From Anaerolineales bacterium (GTDB lineage: Bacteria > Chloroflexota > Anaerolineae > 4572-78 > J111), in the NCBI GenBank assembly GCA_015075405.1, contig JABTUK010000006.1, forward strand, positions 186,001 to 250,000: a stretch of DNA of 64,000 bases, written 5' to 3'. Positions 16,779 to 26,441 of the stretch are shown piece after piece. How positions within the stretch are numbered: position 1 is the stretch's first letter; each line of letters opens with the position of its first letter. Both the position numbers and the translations under genes were made by a program. The notes below the pieces were generated by a model. The model searched no databases, had not been told where the DNA came from, and was given only the letters and a program-made list of their open reading frames with translations.

Positions 16779-17936
16779 ATGGATTTACAACTGACCGAAG
16801 AACAGGTGATGATCCGCGATGCGGCCCGCGCCTTTGCCCAAAATGAAATCGCCAAAGTAGCGGCGCATTATGATGAAAGCGGCGAATTTCCTTATGAAAC
16901 TGTCAAAAAGATGGGCCAACTGGGTTTTATGGGCATTGAAGTGCCCGAAGCTTACGGCGGGGCCGGGTTAGACACCATTGCCTACGTGCTGGCGATGGAA
17001 GAAATTGACAAGGTAGACGCCGCGCACGGCACCATCATGTCGGTCAACAACTCCCTCTTTTGCTACCCTATTCTCAAATATGGCACGGAGACCCAAAAGC
17101 AAAACTACGTTACGGCGGTGGCAACCGGCGAGAAGATTGGGGCCTATTCGCTGACCGAGCCGATGTCCGGCTCCGACGCGGCAACCATGCGCAGCCGGGC
17201 CTACCGCCAGGGCGACCATTATGTGATTAACGGCGCCAAAAGCTGGGTGACGAATGGCCCGGCGGCCGATTTTGTGCTTCTCTTTACCATGACCGACCCC
17301 GAACGCGGGCATCGCGGCATCACCGCTTTTATTATCGAAACGGACCAGCCGGGCTTTCATCGAGGCCGCACCGAAGACAAGTTAGGCGTCCGCGCCAGCG
17401 CCACCTGCGAAATCCACTACGACAATTACCGCTGCCCGGTCGAAAACCGCCTGGGCGAAGAAGGCGAAGGCTTCAAAATCGCCATGACCGTGCTCGACTC
17501 CGGGCGGATTGGCATTGCCGCCCAGGCGTTGGGTATCGCCGGGGCGGCCTACGAGGCCAGTTTGAAATACGCCCGCGAGCGCGAAGCTTTCGGGCAGGCC
17601 ATCGGCCAATTTCAGGGTATTCAGTGGAAGCTGGCCGATATGAAATGCCGCCTTGATGCCTCGCGGTTGCTGATTTACCAGGCGGCTCTGGCCAAAGAAG
17701 CGGCCAAAACCAGCGGCGCTCGCTTCACCACCGAAGCGGCGATGGCCAAACTTTTTGCCAGCGAGACGGCTATGTTCTGCGCCCACCAGGCTCTGCAAAT
17801 CCACGCCGGGATGGGCTACAGCAAAGAGATGCCCATCGAGCGCTACTTCCGCGATGCCAAAATTACCGAAATCTACGAAGGCACCAGCGAAATTCAGCGC
17901 ATGGTCATTGCCCGGAATGAGTTGGGGCTGCGCTAA
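16779..17936 (+). CDS. Acyl-CoA dehydrogenase
   Basis: Start at ATG 16779 (MDLQLTEEQVMIRDAARAFA) with gtggaggtg upstream; 385 residues, normal for short/medium-chain acyl-CoA dehydrogenases. FAD-binding signatures are present: IGAYSLTEPMSGSDAA, KSWVTNGPAADFVLLF and the C-terminal QIHAGMGYSKEMPIERYFRD. IYEGTSEIQRMVIAR carries the Glu used as catalytic base in many short-chain enzymes. It oxidises an acyl-CoA to the trans-2-enoyl-CoA and gives electrons to ETF. The upstream tatact at 16745 may be a -10 element. Chain length not assignable. Confidence 0.95.
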   Translation: MDLQLTEEQVMIRDAARAFAQNEIAKVAAHYDESGEFPYETVKKMGQLGFMGIEVPEAYGGAGLDTIAYVLAMEEIDKVDAAHGTIMSVNNSLFCYPILKYGTETQKQNYVTAVATGEKIGAYSLTEPMSGSDAATMRSRAYRQGDHYVINGAKSWVTNGPAADFVLLFTMTDPERGHRGITAFIIETDQPGFHRGRTEDKLGVRASATCEIHYDNYRCPVENRLGEEGEGFKIAMTVLDSGRIGIAAQALGIAGAAYEASLKYAREREAFGQAIGQFQGIQWKLADMKCRLDASRLLIYQAALAKEAAKTSGARFTTEAAMAKLFASETAMFCAHQALQIHAGMGYSKEMPIERYFRDAKITEIYEGTSEIQRMVIARNELGLR

Positions 17937-17953
17937 CCAGGAGACCCCTTAAA

Positions 17954-18727
17954 ATGAACTCCTTTACCACTGAGGACTTGCAAGTTCTGGCCAAATTTCC
18001 CTTTACCGACCCCCGTTGGAAAACCAAATTTTTGATCGGCGGCCTGTTACACCTGGCCGGGTATATCATCCCCTTCATCCCGATAATGTTTGTCTATGGC
18101 TACTGTGCTCAGATGATGCGCCAGATTATCGTTGAAAAGCGCGACCCTTTTATGCCGGAATGGGATAATTGGGAGAAGTTTTTGCAGGATGGCCTAAAAA
18201 TAACCGGGGTTACTCTGATTTATAGTCTACCCGGCCTCATCTTTTTCTGCGGCGGCTATGGTCTCTTTGCTGCCACCATAATTGGCGCAGGAGCCGCCTC
18301 GGAAAACTTGTCACGTGACAGTGCACCACTGACTGCGCTTGTCCCTTTGCTGGGGATGGCCAGTTGGTTGGGCGGTTTTGGGTTGGGCATGGTGTTGATG
18401 CTGGTCGGTCTGGCGTTCCTGCCGGTCGCGGTGGGACATGTCATCGCCACCGATCAATTCTCGGCAGCTTTTCGCGTGCGGGAATGGTGGTCCATTTTCC
18501 GGGCCAATTTGTCTGGCTATGTGATCACCTATGTGCTGATGTTTGGCTTTTGGATGGCCCTCAGCTTTGCCATCCAAATCCTTTACTTTACCGTCATTTT
18601 CTGCTGTTTGCTGCCTTTTGTTATGGCTCCTGTTATGATGTATACCATGATTATTGCCAGTGTCTTATTTGCCCAAGCGTACCAGGTAGGAGCGCAGAAA
18701 TTAGCTTTGCTGGCAACCACTGCTTGA
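17954..18727 (+). CDS. DUF4013 membrane protein
   Basis: A 257-residue polytopic membrane protein beginning with a soluble stretch (FTTEDLQVLAKFPFTDPRWKTKFLIGGL) typical of DUF4013. RQIIVEKRDPFMPEWDNWEKFLQDGLK is the family's conserved cytosolic loop. Five to six helices follow, with a final hydrophobic run into the C-terminus. The start has ggagacccctt upstream. It lies 18 bases after the acyl-CoA dehydrogenase and could be cotranscribed. Function of the family is unknown. Confidence 0.88.
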   Translation: MNSFTTEDLQVLAKFPFTDPRWKTKFLIGGLLHLAGYIIPFIPIMFVYGYCAQMMRQIIVEKRDPFMPEWDNWEKFLQDGLKITGVTLIYSLPGLIFFCGGYGLFAATIIGAGAASENLSRDSAPLTALVPLLGMASWLGGFGLGMVLMLVGLAFLPVAVGHVIATDQFSAAFRVREWWSIFRANLSGYVITYVLMFGFWMALSFAIQILYFTVIFCCLLPFVMAPVMMYTMIIASVLFAQAYQVGAQKLALLATTA

Positions 18728-18734
18728 CGGATAA

Positions 18735-20390
18735 CTAAGCCTGATAAACCACCTGTCCCTCGAAAACTGTCATCTCCACCGTTGTCTTTGGGATTTCACT
18801 CGGCGAAACCTCAAACAAATCCTGCGACAGCATCACCAAATCCGCCCACTTGCCCGGCGTGATAGACCCCTGGACTGCCTGCCTGCCCGACAGGTAAGCC
18901 GGTCCCAGGGTATACCCCTCAATTGCCTCAGCCACGGTCAGGCGTTCTTCGGGATACCAGCCGCCGGCAGGCTCCCCGCGCTCATCCTGCCGAGCGACGG
19001 CGGCATAAATGCCCAGCATGGGATTTAGCGGCGCAACTGGCGCGTCAGACCCCATTGCCAAGCGGGTTCCGTGATTGAGCAGCGAGCGAAAGGCGTAGGT
19101 ATAGCGTGCCCGCCGGCCCCAATTTTTGTTGGCTACCGACCAATCGGTCAACAGGTGGACCGGCTGCACCGAGGCCACAATTCCAGCCTGGCTCAGGCGG
19201 GGCAAATCGTCGGGGTGGATGACCTGAACATGCTCGATGCGATGGGGCAGCGAGGAGGCGAGGAGGCGAGGAGGCGAAAGTTCTTCCCCTCGTGTCTTCG
19301 TGTCTTCGTGCCCTCGCCTCTCAGTCGGCAGTTCACTCAACACATCCAATATCTCTCGCACCGCCCGGTCGCCAATGGCGTGGACGGAGAGGGGGAAACC
19401 GGCTTTGCCGGCCTGGACGGCCAGTTCGTTCAGCATTTCGGTGGGGGTCACAATCAGGCCATAATTGTCTGGCTCAGCCTCAAACGGCTCGATCATCCAG
19501 GCCGTGCGCGACCCTAACGTGCCGTCGGCAAAGGTTTTGAGATGGCCGATCCACAGCCGCTCGTCGCCAAAGCCGGGCTGGAGGCCCAGGGTGGCCGCTT
19601 CGGCCAGATGCTCAGCGGCGATGTTCATGTGGACCCGCAGATTCAGTTCGCCCTGGCGACGCAGCGCCTGAAACAGCCGGAAGGTTTGGCGACCCTCGCG
19701 CTGCACCCGCTGGTCGTGGATGCCGGTCAAGCCCAGGCGGTGGCACTCGGCGATGGCCTCTTTTAGCCAGCTTTGCAGCATGGCCGAACTGGGTTTGGGC
19801 AAATGCGGCTCGACCAGCCGGATGGCGTTCCACTCGCGCAGCAGGCCAATCGGCTGGCCGGATGGGTCCCGCTCGATGCGGCTTTCCGGCAGGTCGGGCG
19901 TCTCGCGGGTGATGCCGGCCAGCTTCATCGCCGCGCTGTTGACCCACCAGGTGTGCATATCCATGCGGGCCAGCAGCACCGGCGTGTGCGGGGCGATGTC
20001 GTCCAGCAGGGCCGCTGTCGGCTGGGTGTCCCATAGATTCTCGTCCCAGCCCCAACCCTGCACCCACTGGCCCGGCTCCGCCTTTTCGACGGCCTGGCGC
20101 ACCCGCCGCCGCACTTCCTCAAAATCGCGCACCCCAAACAGACTGACCTCCTGCCGCCGGATGGCATATTGCAAAAAGTGAACATGGGCATCGGTCAGGC
20201 CGGGCAAAACCAGCCGCCCACCGGCATCTATCCGCCCGGTGGCGCGGCCAGCCAGGTTCAGAATCTCTTCATTGCTGCCCACAGCCACAATCCGACCGTG
20301 CGCGCAGGCGACGGCTTCGGCCCAGGGTTGGGCCGGGTCAACTGTATAGAGGCGGGCATTATAAAGAATCAGGTCGGCTTTTTCAACCAT
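18735..20390 (-). CDS. Amidohydrolase family protein (YtcJ-like)
   Basis: A 551-residue amidohydrolase-3 protein. The metal motif LPGLTDAHVHF is near residue 68, a second His pair sits in SVHAIGDRAV, HRIEHVQVI follows, and AMGSDAPVAPLNPMLGIYAA supplies the catalytic Asp. Residues about 60-75 and the C-terminal GKWADLVMLSQDLFEV form the beta-sandwich. The family hydrolyses amide or related bonds of unknown small substrates. An in-frame repeat (TERRGHEDTKTRGEELSPPR) separates VREILDVLSELP from SLPHRIEH, an insertion of about 25 residues. It may weaken activity if the loop matters, but the flanks are intact. Confidence 0.9.
   Translation of the reverse strand: MVEKADLILYNARLYTVDPAQPWAEAVACAHGRIVAVGSNEEILNLAGRATGRIDAGGRLVLPGLTDAHVHFLQYAIRRQEVSLFGVRDFEEVRRRVRQAVEKAEPGQWVQGWGWDENLWDTQPTAALLDDIAPHTPVLLARMDMHTWWVNSAAMKLAGITRETPDLPESRIERDPSGQPIGLLREWNAIRLVEPHLPKPSSAMLQSWLKEAIAECHRLGLTGIHDQRVQREGRQTFRLFQALRRQGELNLRVHMNIAAEHLAEAATLGLQPGFGDERLWIGHLKTFADGTLGSRTAWMIEPFEAEPDNYGLIVTPTEMLNELAVQAGKAGFPLSVHAIGDRAVREILDVLSELPTERRGHEDTKTRGEELSPPRLLASSLPHRIEHVQVIHPDDLPRLSQAGIVASVQPVHLLTDWSVANKNWGRRARYTYAFRSLLNHGTRLAMGSDAPVAPLNPMLGIYAAVARQDERGEPAGGWYPEERLTVAEAIEGYTLGPAYLSGRQAVQGSITPGKWADLVMLSQDLFEVSPSEIPKTTVEMTVFEGQVVYQA
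19251..19321. repeat. In-frame octamer repeat in amidohydrolase gene
   Basis: Three copies of gaggaggc and two to three copies of gtgtcttc, followed by ccctcgcctc, which inverts the first unit. Read on the minus strand as RRGHEDTKTRGEELSPPRLL. Confidence 0.75.
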
Positions 20391-20439
20391 CTCATATCCT
20401 TATGAGTTTGATATTCAATATGGTAAATTTTATAACCCA

Positions 20440-20492
20440 GGAAGACTGGAAGATTGGTCGAGATTTCCCAGCCTTCCAATCTTCCAACCTTC
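20440..20492. repeat. GGAAGATT octamer inverted repeat
   Basis: Left ggaagactggaagattgg, right ccttccaatcttccaacctt. Lies in the 120-bp gap between the amidohydrolase and CBS genes, which otherwise shows nothing. Confidence 0.7.
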
Positions 20493-20510
20493 GCAGCTTT
20501 ATTAGGGTAT

Positions 20511-21005
20511 TCAGCCTGTAGCGTTACCTTCGCTGAGGTCCTCAGCCATGTGCCGGATAATATCCGAGCGGCTGACAATCCCCACCAGCCGGCCTTGAGC
20601 CACTACCGGCACAGGATTGATCCGGCGATTCACCATTAAATCGGCCAGGGCTTCGATGGTGGCCTCGGGAGCGATGGTCACGGCAGGTTCAGACATGATT
20701 TCACGAGCAGTTGTGCCCATCGCTTTCTCCAAGCGTTCCTGGTAGTGGCCGGGCAGTTCCAGCGGAATCATATTGTCGAAGATAAACAGAAAGCTGGGCA
20801 GCTTGAAGTGGGCATTGCGGACAATCAAATCCAACTCGGTCACAACGCCGATGACCCGGTTATCCGCATCAACCACCGGCAGACCGCTCACGTCGTGCTG
20901 CGACATCAGCCGGGCAATCTCGCCGACCCGGGTTTCGGGGCCAACGGTAATCACCTCTGTCGTCATCAAATCGCTTACCCGTCGCTGTTGCAATGTTTCT
21001 TCCAT
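20511..21005 (-). CDS. CBS-domain pair protein
   Basis: Start at ATG 21005 (MEETLQQRRVSDLM) with ggag nine bases upstream; the longer frame begins at a TTG. Product 164 residues, two CBS domains: VSDLMTTEVITVGPETRVGE with HDVSGLPVVDADNRVIGVVTE, and AREIMSEPAVTIAPEATIEA with INPVPVVAQGRLVGIVSRSD. An insert (FLFIFDNMIPLELPGHYQER) between them is common in this subfamily. Tandem CBS domains bind adenine nucleotides and act as energy sensors. No attached effector domain, so the partner is unknown. Confidence 0.93.
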   Translation of the reverse strand: MEETLQQRRVSDLMTTEVITVGPETRVGEIARLMSQHDVSGLPVVDADNRVIGVVTELDLIVRNAHFKLPSFLFIFDNMIPLELPGHYQERLEKAMGTTAREIMSEPAVTIAPEATIEALADLMVNRRINPVPVVAQGRLVGIVSRSDIIRHMAEDLSEGNATG

Positions 21006-21157
21006 GAGAGTTTGCTCCAATTTTAGTCAGAATATACCTCGATTATACACGTCTCGAAGTGGGGGGACAATAACGGCAAGCGCATGATTCATTGACAGCA
21101 GCCTTGCTCCGGCCTTATAATGGGCCTGAACTAATCAATTTTTTATAGATACCTTGA

Positions 21158-21329
21158 GTTCGGAATTAGCTCGAAAATCATCCTGAGTAGGGCGTTAGCC
21201 CGTATCGAAGGGTGATTTTCGGCTTAAGCAGCGCATCCTGAGTAGCGCGAAACAAAGTAAAGCGCGTATCGAAGCTGCGTCCTGAGCTTGTCGAAGGGGG
21301 TGCGATTTACAGAAACCTCGAACTCAGGT
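21158..21329. mobile_element. MITE-like element, family B copy 1
   Basis: Outer arms gagttcggaatt and gaaacctcgaactcagg. The inside holds two hairpins built from catcctgagtag and cgtatcgaagggtg. Related copies at 22530-22692 and 29899-30036. It occupies most of the 341-bp gap 21006-21346. Confidence 0.7.
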
Positions 21330-21346
21330 TAGATAAGGAAGCAACG

Positions 21347-22486
21347 ATGCCTCTCCAAAGTTATCAAACCCCCACCAACCGCCGCGAGCGCGTTCTTCAA
21401 GCGGTGCAGCACCAGGAAACCGACTTTGTGCCTTACAATTTCCACGCCATTCCTATGGTGTACGAGAAGCTGATCGAACATTACCAGCTCAAAGATAGCG
21501 TCGAACTGGCCGATTTTGTCGGCAATCACATTGTCAAAGTCGGCTCCGATTTTAACTACAATCCCTGGGCCAATGAAATCCAGGAGGTCCGGCTGACGCC
21601 CAGCGGCGGCCCCGTTTTTACCAACCTGGACAAAGAAGGCGCGCTCCACATGGATGAGTTCGGCTGCGTCTGGGACCGGACTTCGGGCATGCCGCACCCG
21701 GTACAGTATCCGTTGGAAGAGGATCACACCCTGCTGGATAAGTTTGTTTGGCCCGACCCGTACCGGGCCGGGCGGTTTGACGCCGCCAAAAAGTTGGCTG
21801 ACCAGTGGCGCAGCAAAGCCTTTATCTTTGGCAAAATCGGCATGATTCTGTTTGAACGGGCCTGGAGTTTGCGCGGAATGGTCAATTTGTTTACAGACAT
21901 GCTCGACCGCCCCGAATTTGTGGACGATTTGCTGGACCGCATTATGTACGAGTGGAACCTGCCGATCATTGACCAACAGCTTGCCCTGGGCATTGACGGC
22001 TTTTATTTTGCCGACGATTGGGGTTCCAAAACCGGGTTAATGTTCAGCCCCAAGCTGTGGCGTCGTTTTATCAAGCCGCGCCTAGCCCTGATTTACCAGC
22101 ACTGCCACGAGGCCGGGGTTTATGTGGGCCAGCACTCTGACGGCAACATTGTCGAGATTTTCCCCGATTTGATTGAGATTGGGCTGGATATTTTTAATCC
22201 GCTCGAACCGGCGACGATGGATATATTGGAGATGAAGCGCCGCTTTGGCGACAAAGTCACCTTTTACGGTGGTGTGGATGTGGAAAAAACGCTGCCCTTC
22301 GGCACGCCGGAAGAGGTCCGGGCCGAGGTCCGCGAGCGGGCGGCCACGTTAGGCCAAGGCGGCGGTTATATTTTGCAAACCACCCACACCATCCTGTGGG
22401 ACGTGCCCCTGGCAAACCTGGTGGCTTATATTGAGGAAGTCCGGGCGCTGGCCGGGCTGGAAACGCCTCGGTCCAACGGCAAATAA
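21347..22486 (+). CDS. Uroporphyrinogen decarboxylase-family protein
   Basis: A 379-residue URO-D family TIM barrel. It begins with NRRERVLQAVQHQETDFVPYN, the usual N-terminal helix, and has GIDGFYFADDWGSKTGLMFSPKLW and YVGQHSDGNIVEIFPDLIEIGLDIFNPLEP, where corrinoid methyltransferases of the family place the Zn-binding His. ILQTTHTILWDVPLANLVAYIEE ends it. Many non-heme members transfer methyl groups from corrinoids; this one lacks the conserved Arg pair expected in heme-pathway HemE. It stands alone, flanked on both sides by family B repeats. Substrate unknown. Confidence 0.85.
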   Translation: MPLQSYQTPTNRRERVLQAVQHQETDFVPYNFHAIPMVYEKLIEHYQLKDSVELADFVGNHIVKVGSDFNYNPWANEIQEVRLTPSGGPVFTNLDKEGALHMDEFGCVWDRTSGMPHPVQYPLEEDHTLLDKFVWPDPYRAGRFDAAKKLADQWRSKAFIFGKIGMILFERAWSLRGMVNLFTDMLDRPEFVDDLLDRIMYEWNLPIIDQQLALGIDGFYFADDWGSKTGLMFSPKLWRRFIKPRLALIYQHCHEAGVYVGQHSDGNIVEIFPDLIEIGLDIFNPLEPATMDILEMKRRFGDKVTFYGGVDVEKTLPFGTPEEVRAEVRERAATLGQGGGYILQTTHTILWDVPLANLVAYIEEVRALAGLETPRSNGK

Positions 22487-22529
22487 AACCGGCAGAATTT
22501 ACAACGAGAGGGCGGCAGATATACCATAA

Positions 22530-22692
22530 TCTGAGTTCCGAATTATCGTCAAAAATCACCCTTCGATACGCCCACTCCCTCTGGTCGGGGCTACTCAGGA
22601 TGATTTTTGACTTCTTATCGCATCCTGAGTAGCCTTGAACGCAGTGAAAGGCGTATCGAAGGGTGCGATTTGGGAAACTCTAAATTCAGGTT
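22530..22692. mobile_element. MITE-like element, family B copy 2
   Basis: Begins ctgagttccgaattatcg and ends gaaactctaaattcagg, with internal catcctgagtag / cgtatcgaagggtgcgat blocks like copy 1. Occupies the gap upstream of the kinase gene. Confidence 0.7.
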
Positions 22693-22757
22693 ATTATAAT
22701 CAACGTTTAGCTTCATAAGCGGATTGATGCGGCGGATGGTGTTACAGGAGGGCGGCT

Positions 22758-25700
22758 TTGATCTTCGCTAACCGTTATCAGGTAGCAGAAGTCCTGGGTC
22801 GAGGCGGGGCGGGGGTTGTTTATCGCGCTGTTGATTTGAAGTTACAGCGTCAGGTGGCCTTGAAAACCCTGGAAACTTCGCCCAGTGGCCCTGATCAGGG
22901 CCTCGAGCGCCTGCGCCGTGAAGCAGCCCTCCTGAGCCGTCTGGCTCACCCCAACATTGTCGGCTTTTATGAGGTGGGCGCAGACGCCGACCCACCCTAC
23001 CTGGTTTTGGAATACGTGGCCGGCTGCACCCTGCGGACTCTGCTTGAGACTTACCCCTCGCCTCTCCCCCTTGAACTGGCCCACCACATTATCGGCGGGG
23101 TGTTGGCGGCCCTCATCGCTGCCCACCAGGCCGGCATTATCCACCGCGATTTAAAACCGGAGAATATTATGCTGGCTGGCCTGGAGCCGGATGGTATGGT
23201 TGAACCAGAGCTGGAGTTCCAACTCCCTCCCGTGAAGGTTATGGACTTTGGCCTGGCTTATCTCAGTGGTGATGTGCGCATCACCAGCGAGAACCTGGTG
23301 GCAGGCACGGCCCTCTACCTGGCCCCCGAAGCGGCCCTGGGCCAAGCCGTTGATGGCCGGGCCGACCTCTACGCGCTGGGGCTGATCTGGTATGAGCTGG
23401 TCGCCGGCCGCTTTCCCTTCCGCAGCGATGAACCGTTGGTGGTCATTTCGCAGCATTTGCACGCCACCCCCATCTCACCCCGCTGGCATAATCCCCAGCT
23501 CTCACCTGCCCTGGCCTCCCTTATCCTCAAACTCCTGGCCAAGACTCCGGCTGAGCGCCATCAAACAGCCGAAGCAGTGTTGGCCGACCTCCAAAGTATT
23601 CAACACGGCCGGGCCAAGGATCGTCCCCTGACCAGGGCTTCCCTCCTGGAAGCGATGGCGCGCGGGCATCTGGTGGGCCGGGAGGCGGAAATAGCCTTGC
23701 TGCGAAGTGCTATCGAGACGGTGCGCCACGGCTCCGGCCAGGTCATCTTTATTGAAGGGGTCTCGGGCATTGGTAAAACTCGCCTGGTTGAAGAGGCCGG
23801 TCTTTACGCTCGCTTAAAAAATATCCGGGTTTTCAGCGGGCACTGCTTTGACGCCGATTTGACCCTGCCCTACCAGCCCTTTATCGAGCTGGTCAAAGCG
23901 TACGTCCAGGTCCAGATCAAACCCGGCACAACCGGCCACCTGCCGCCCGGACTGGCCGCCGAACTGGTCAAGCTGGCCCCGGGTCTCGAAACTCACCTCG
24001 CCGTAGCCCCCGCCTCAACCCAGGTCTCGCCCGCCGAGGCCCGGCTGCGACTGTTTGAAGCTGTCACCGCCCTGTTCACCACTGGGCCTGACCCCCTGGT
24101 GCTCATTCTGGAAAATCTCCATTGGGCCAGCCCGTCCGACCTGGCCCTGCTGCATCACCTGGCCCGTACTGGTACGCGCCAGCACCGGCTGCTGTTGCTT
24201 GTCACGTATCAGGCCAGCCAATCGCCGTCAAACTCCACTCAGGCCCTAGCCAGGCTGCTCAGCCAACTGACTCAGGCCGGTCTGGCCATCCTGCTGAAGT
24301 TACACCCCCTGCCGCCCGATGGCCTCAAGGCGTTGTTGGAAACCCTGCTCGAAGGGGAGGTGACGCCCGATTTTAGCCGGGCTATTTTTGAAGCCACGGA
24401 AGGCAATCCCTTCTTTGTTCAGGAGGTTCTGAAAAGCCTGATTGAAGCGGGCCGCATCTTCCGCGATTCAAACCGCGGCCGTTGGGCCGGCCTGAACCTG
24501 GAACGGCTGGAAATTCCGGCCAGTCTAAAAGACGTCATGGGCCAGCGCTTCAAAAAATTGAACCAGGCGCAGCGCCGCCTGTTGAGCCTGGCCGCCCTGC
24601 TGGGTCGGCGGTTTAGCTTTGAAACTCTGCTGGCTGCCTCGGAGGCCGGCGAGGCTGAAATTAACAAAACCCTGGAAAAAGCGATCAAGATGCAGCTCAT
24701 TCGCCGGGCGCAGCCCTCCGCGGGCAACCCTAACCTGGAGCTTTACGCCTTTGAACACGCCCTGATCCGGCAAACGTTGATCGAGAGCCTGAGCGCCCGG
24801 CAGCGGGCGGATTTGCACCGGCAGATTGGGGTTGCTTTGGAGCGATTGAACGAGAGTCGCCCGCAGCCCCTCGCTTCGCCCGACGAACTGGCTTATCACT
24901 TTAGCCTGGCCGGGGGCGATAACCGGGAAAAGGCCATCAGTTACAGTTTAATTGCCGCCGACAATGCCCTTCGCGTTCACGCCAGCGAGGTTGCCGTTAA
25001 GCATTATCACCTGATCCTGGAGCTGTTGCTGACCGATCAGGAGGTCACCCGGCCGGCCTGGGTTTTGGAACAACTGGGCGATCTCTATTTTTATCATACC
25101 CGCCAAATTGTGGACGCCGTTGCCGCTTACGAATGGGCCATTCAGTTATGGCAGACTGCGCCCGAACCCGATCCGACGATCCTGCTTCGTTTATATCTAC
25201 GTATGGGCGAGATTGCCCGCCATTGGCCGGGTTGGGCCGAAAAGCTGGACACCTACCTGGCCGAAGCCTTACGGCTGCTCGATCAGCACCCCAGCCGGAC
25301 AGAAAGCTCTAAACGCGCCCGTTTGCTGGCAGCAATGGCGTTTAGCCTGCACCAGCGCAACGATCCTGCCGACGAGACAGCCTTAAACCTGGCTCAAGCC
25401 GCCGCTGAGTTGGCCGGGCAAGGTGATGCGCCTGATGAGGAAAGTGTTGCCCTTGACGCGCTACAGCGCATCTATCGTAGCCAGGGTAATTTGATGGCCG
25501 CTCACGAGATAGACCGCCGCCGGCTGGGGTTGATTCCGCGTTTGCGAGACTTCACCGAGGCCGTTGAGGTTAACCTGGCCGCCAGCCAGATGGGCTGGGA
25601 AACCGGCGATCTGGCCGGGGCTACCAAATTTTGCCTGGAAGCGTTAGCTATTGCTACCCGCACCGATAATATCGGCGGGCAGTGGGAGGCGCTGCGCCGC

Positions 25701-26441
25701 CTGGTACTACTCCATTTGCAAACAGGCAAACTCGCTGCGGCGGTCACGTATGCTAACCAGGGAGTCAGTTTGGGGCCGCGCGCCGGGCTGCTTGAGTTTG
25801 GCGAGCCGGTTGAAGCCCTTTTCCGGACCCACCTGGCCATCCTCTACACCTTGCAAGGCCAGGCCGAGGCGGCGGCCCGTGAGTTAGCCGAATTGAGCGC
25901 GTTATACCCCACCCTCGAAGCCCCGCCCTATCGTTTCGCCCTGGGCTGGCTGCACTATGAAGTGGAAGCCTGGAATGAGGCCATCCTCAACCTGGAAAGC
26001 GGCCAGGCCTTCTCGACCCCCTTTTTGCCGGGCCGTTTCGACCAGGTTTTGCTGCTGGATATTTATGGTCATTTGGGGGATGAGATAGCCCTGGCCGAAC
26101 TGGGACCGGCCGCCGAGGCCGAAGCTCAACGCTGGAATTTGCCCTACCTGTTGACCATTCTTTACCGGGGTTATGGCGCTTTTTACACTGAACAGGGTGA
26201 CTGGGCCGAGGCCGAGGCTGCTTTCAAGCGGGCGCTGGCTATCACCCGTGGCAAGGGCCTGTGGTATCAGGATGCCCGCACCTGGCTCGATTACGGTCGC
26301 CTGCTCACCCGGCGCAGCCAGCCCGGCGACGCCGAGTTGGCCCACGATTTCTTGACCGAGGCCCAAAGCATGTTTATGACCTTTGGCGCCCACACCCTGG
26401 CCGAAAAAGCCTGGATTGAAACCGCCCGGCTGGCGATGTAA
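22758..26441 (+). CDS. Ser/Thr protein kinase fused to AAA ATPase and TPR domains
   Basis: A 1227-residue protein starting at TTG 22758 with caggaggg five bases upstream. Residues 1-275: a Hanks-type kinase with a Gly-rich loop (LGRGGAGVVYRA), VALKTL lysine, IIHRDLKPENIM catalytic loop near residue 130, VMDFGLAY (DFG) near 161 and APEAALG. Residues about 300-750: an AAA_16-type ATPase (LVGREAEIALL, Walker A EGVSGIGKTR, LVLILENLHW as Walker B). The rest is TPR-like helices. It resembles PknK/AfsR-style signal proteins but has no DNA-binding domain or transmembrane segment. Likely a cytosolic sensor; stimulus and targets unknown. Confidence 0.93.
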   Translation: MIFANRYQVAEVLGRGGAGVVYRAVDLKLQRQVALKTLETSPSGPDQGLERLRREAALLSRLAHPNIVGFYEVGADADPPYLVLEYVAGCTLRTLLETYPSPLPLELAHHIIGGVLAALIAAHQAGIIHRDLKPENIMLAGLEPDGMVEPELEFQLPPVKVMDFGLAYLSGDVRITSENLVAGTALYLAPEAALGQAVDGRADLYALGLIWYELVAGRFPFRSDEPLVVISQHLHATPISPRWHNPQLSPALASLILKLLAKTPAERHQTAEAVLADLQSIQHGRAKDRPLTRASLLEAMARGHLVGREAEIALLRSAIETVRHGSGQVIFIEGVSGIGKTRLVEEAGLYARLKNIRVFSGHCFDADLTLPYQPFIELVKAYVQVQIKPGTTGHLPPGLAAELVKLAPGLETHLAVAPASTQVSPAEARLRLFEAVTALFTTGPDPLVLILENLHWASPSDLALLHHLARTGTRQHRLLLLVTYQASQSPSNSTQALARLLSQLTQAGLAILLKLHPLPPDGLKALLETLLEGEVTPDFSRAIFEATEGNPFFVQEVLKSLIEAGRIFRDSNRGRWAGLNLERLEIPASLKDVMGQRFKKLNQAQRRLLSLAALLGRRFSFETLLAASEAGEAEINKTLEKAIKMQLIRRAQPSAGNPNLELYAFEHALIRQTLIESLSARQRADLHRQIGVALERLNESRPQPLASPDELAYHFSLAGGDNREKAISYSLIAADNALRVHASEVAVKHYHLILELLLTDQEVTRPAWVLEQLGDLYFYHTRQIVDAVAAYEWAIQLWQTAPEPDPTILLRLYLRMGEIARHWPGWAEKLDTYLAEALRLLDQHPSRTESSKRARLLAAMAFSLHQRNDPADETALNLAQAAAELAGQGDAPDEESVALDALQRIYRSQGNLMAAHEIDRRRLGLIPRLRDFTEAVEVNLAASQMGWETGDLAGATKFCLEALAIATRTDNIGGQWEALRRLVLLHLQTGKLAAAVTYANQGVSLGPRAGLLEFGEPVEALFRTHLAILYTLQGQAEAAARELAELSALYPTLEAPPYRFALGWLHYEVEAWNEAILNLESGQAFSTPFLPGRFDQVLLLDIYGHLGDEIALAELGPAAEAEAQRWNLPYLLTILYRGYGAFYTEQGDWAEAEAAFKRALAITRGKGLWYQDARTWLDYGRLLTRRSQPGDAELAHDFLTEAQSMFMTFGAHTLAEKAWIETARLAM

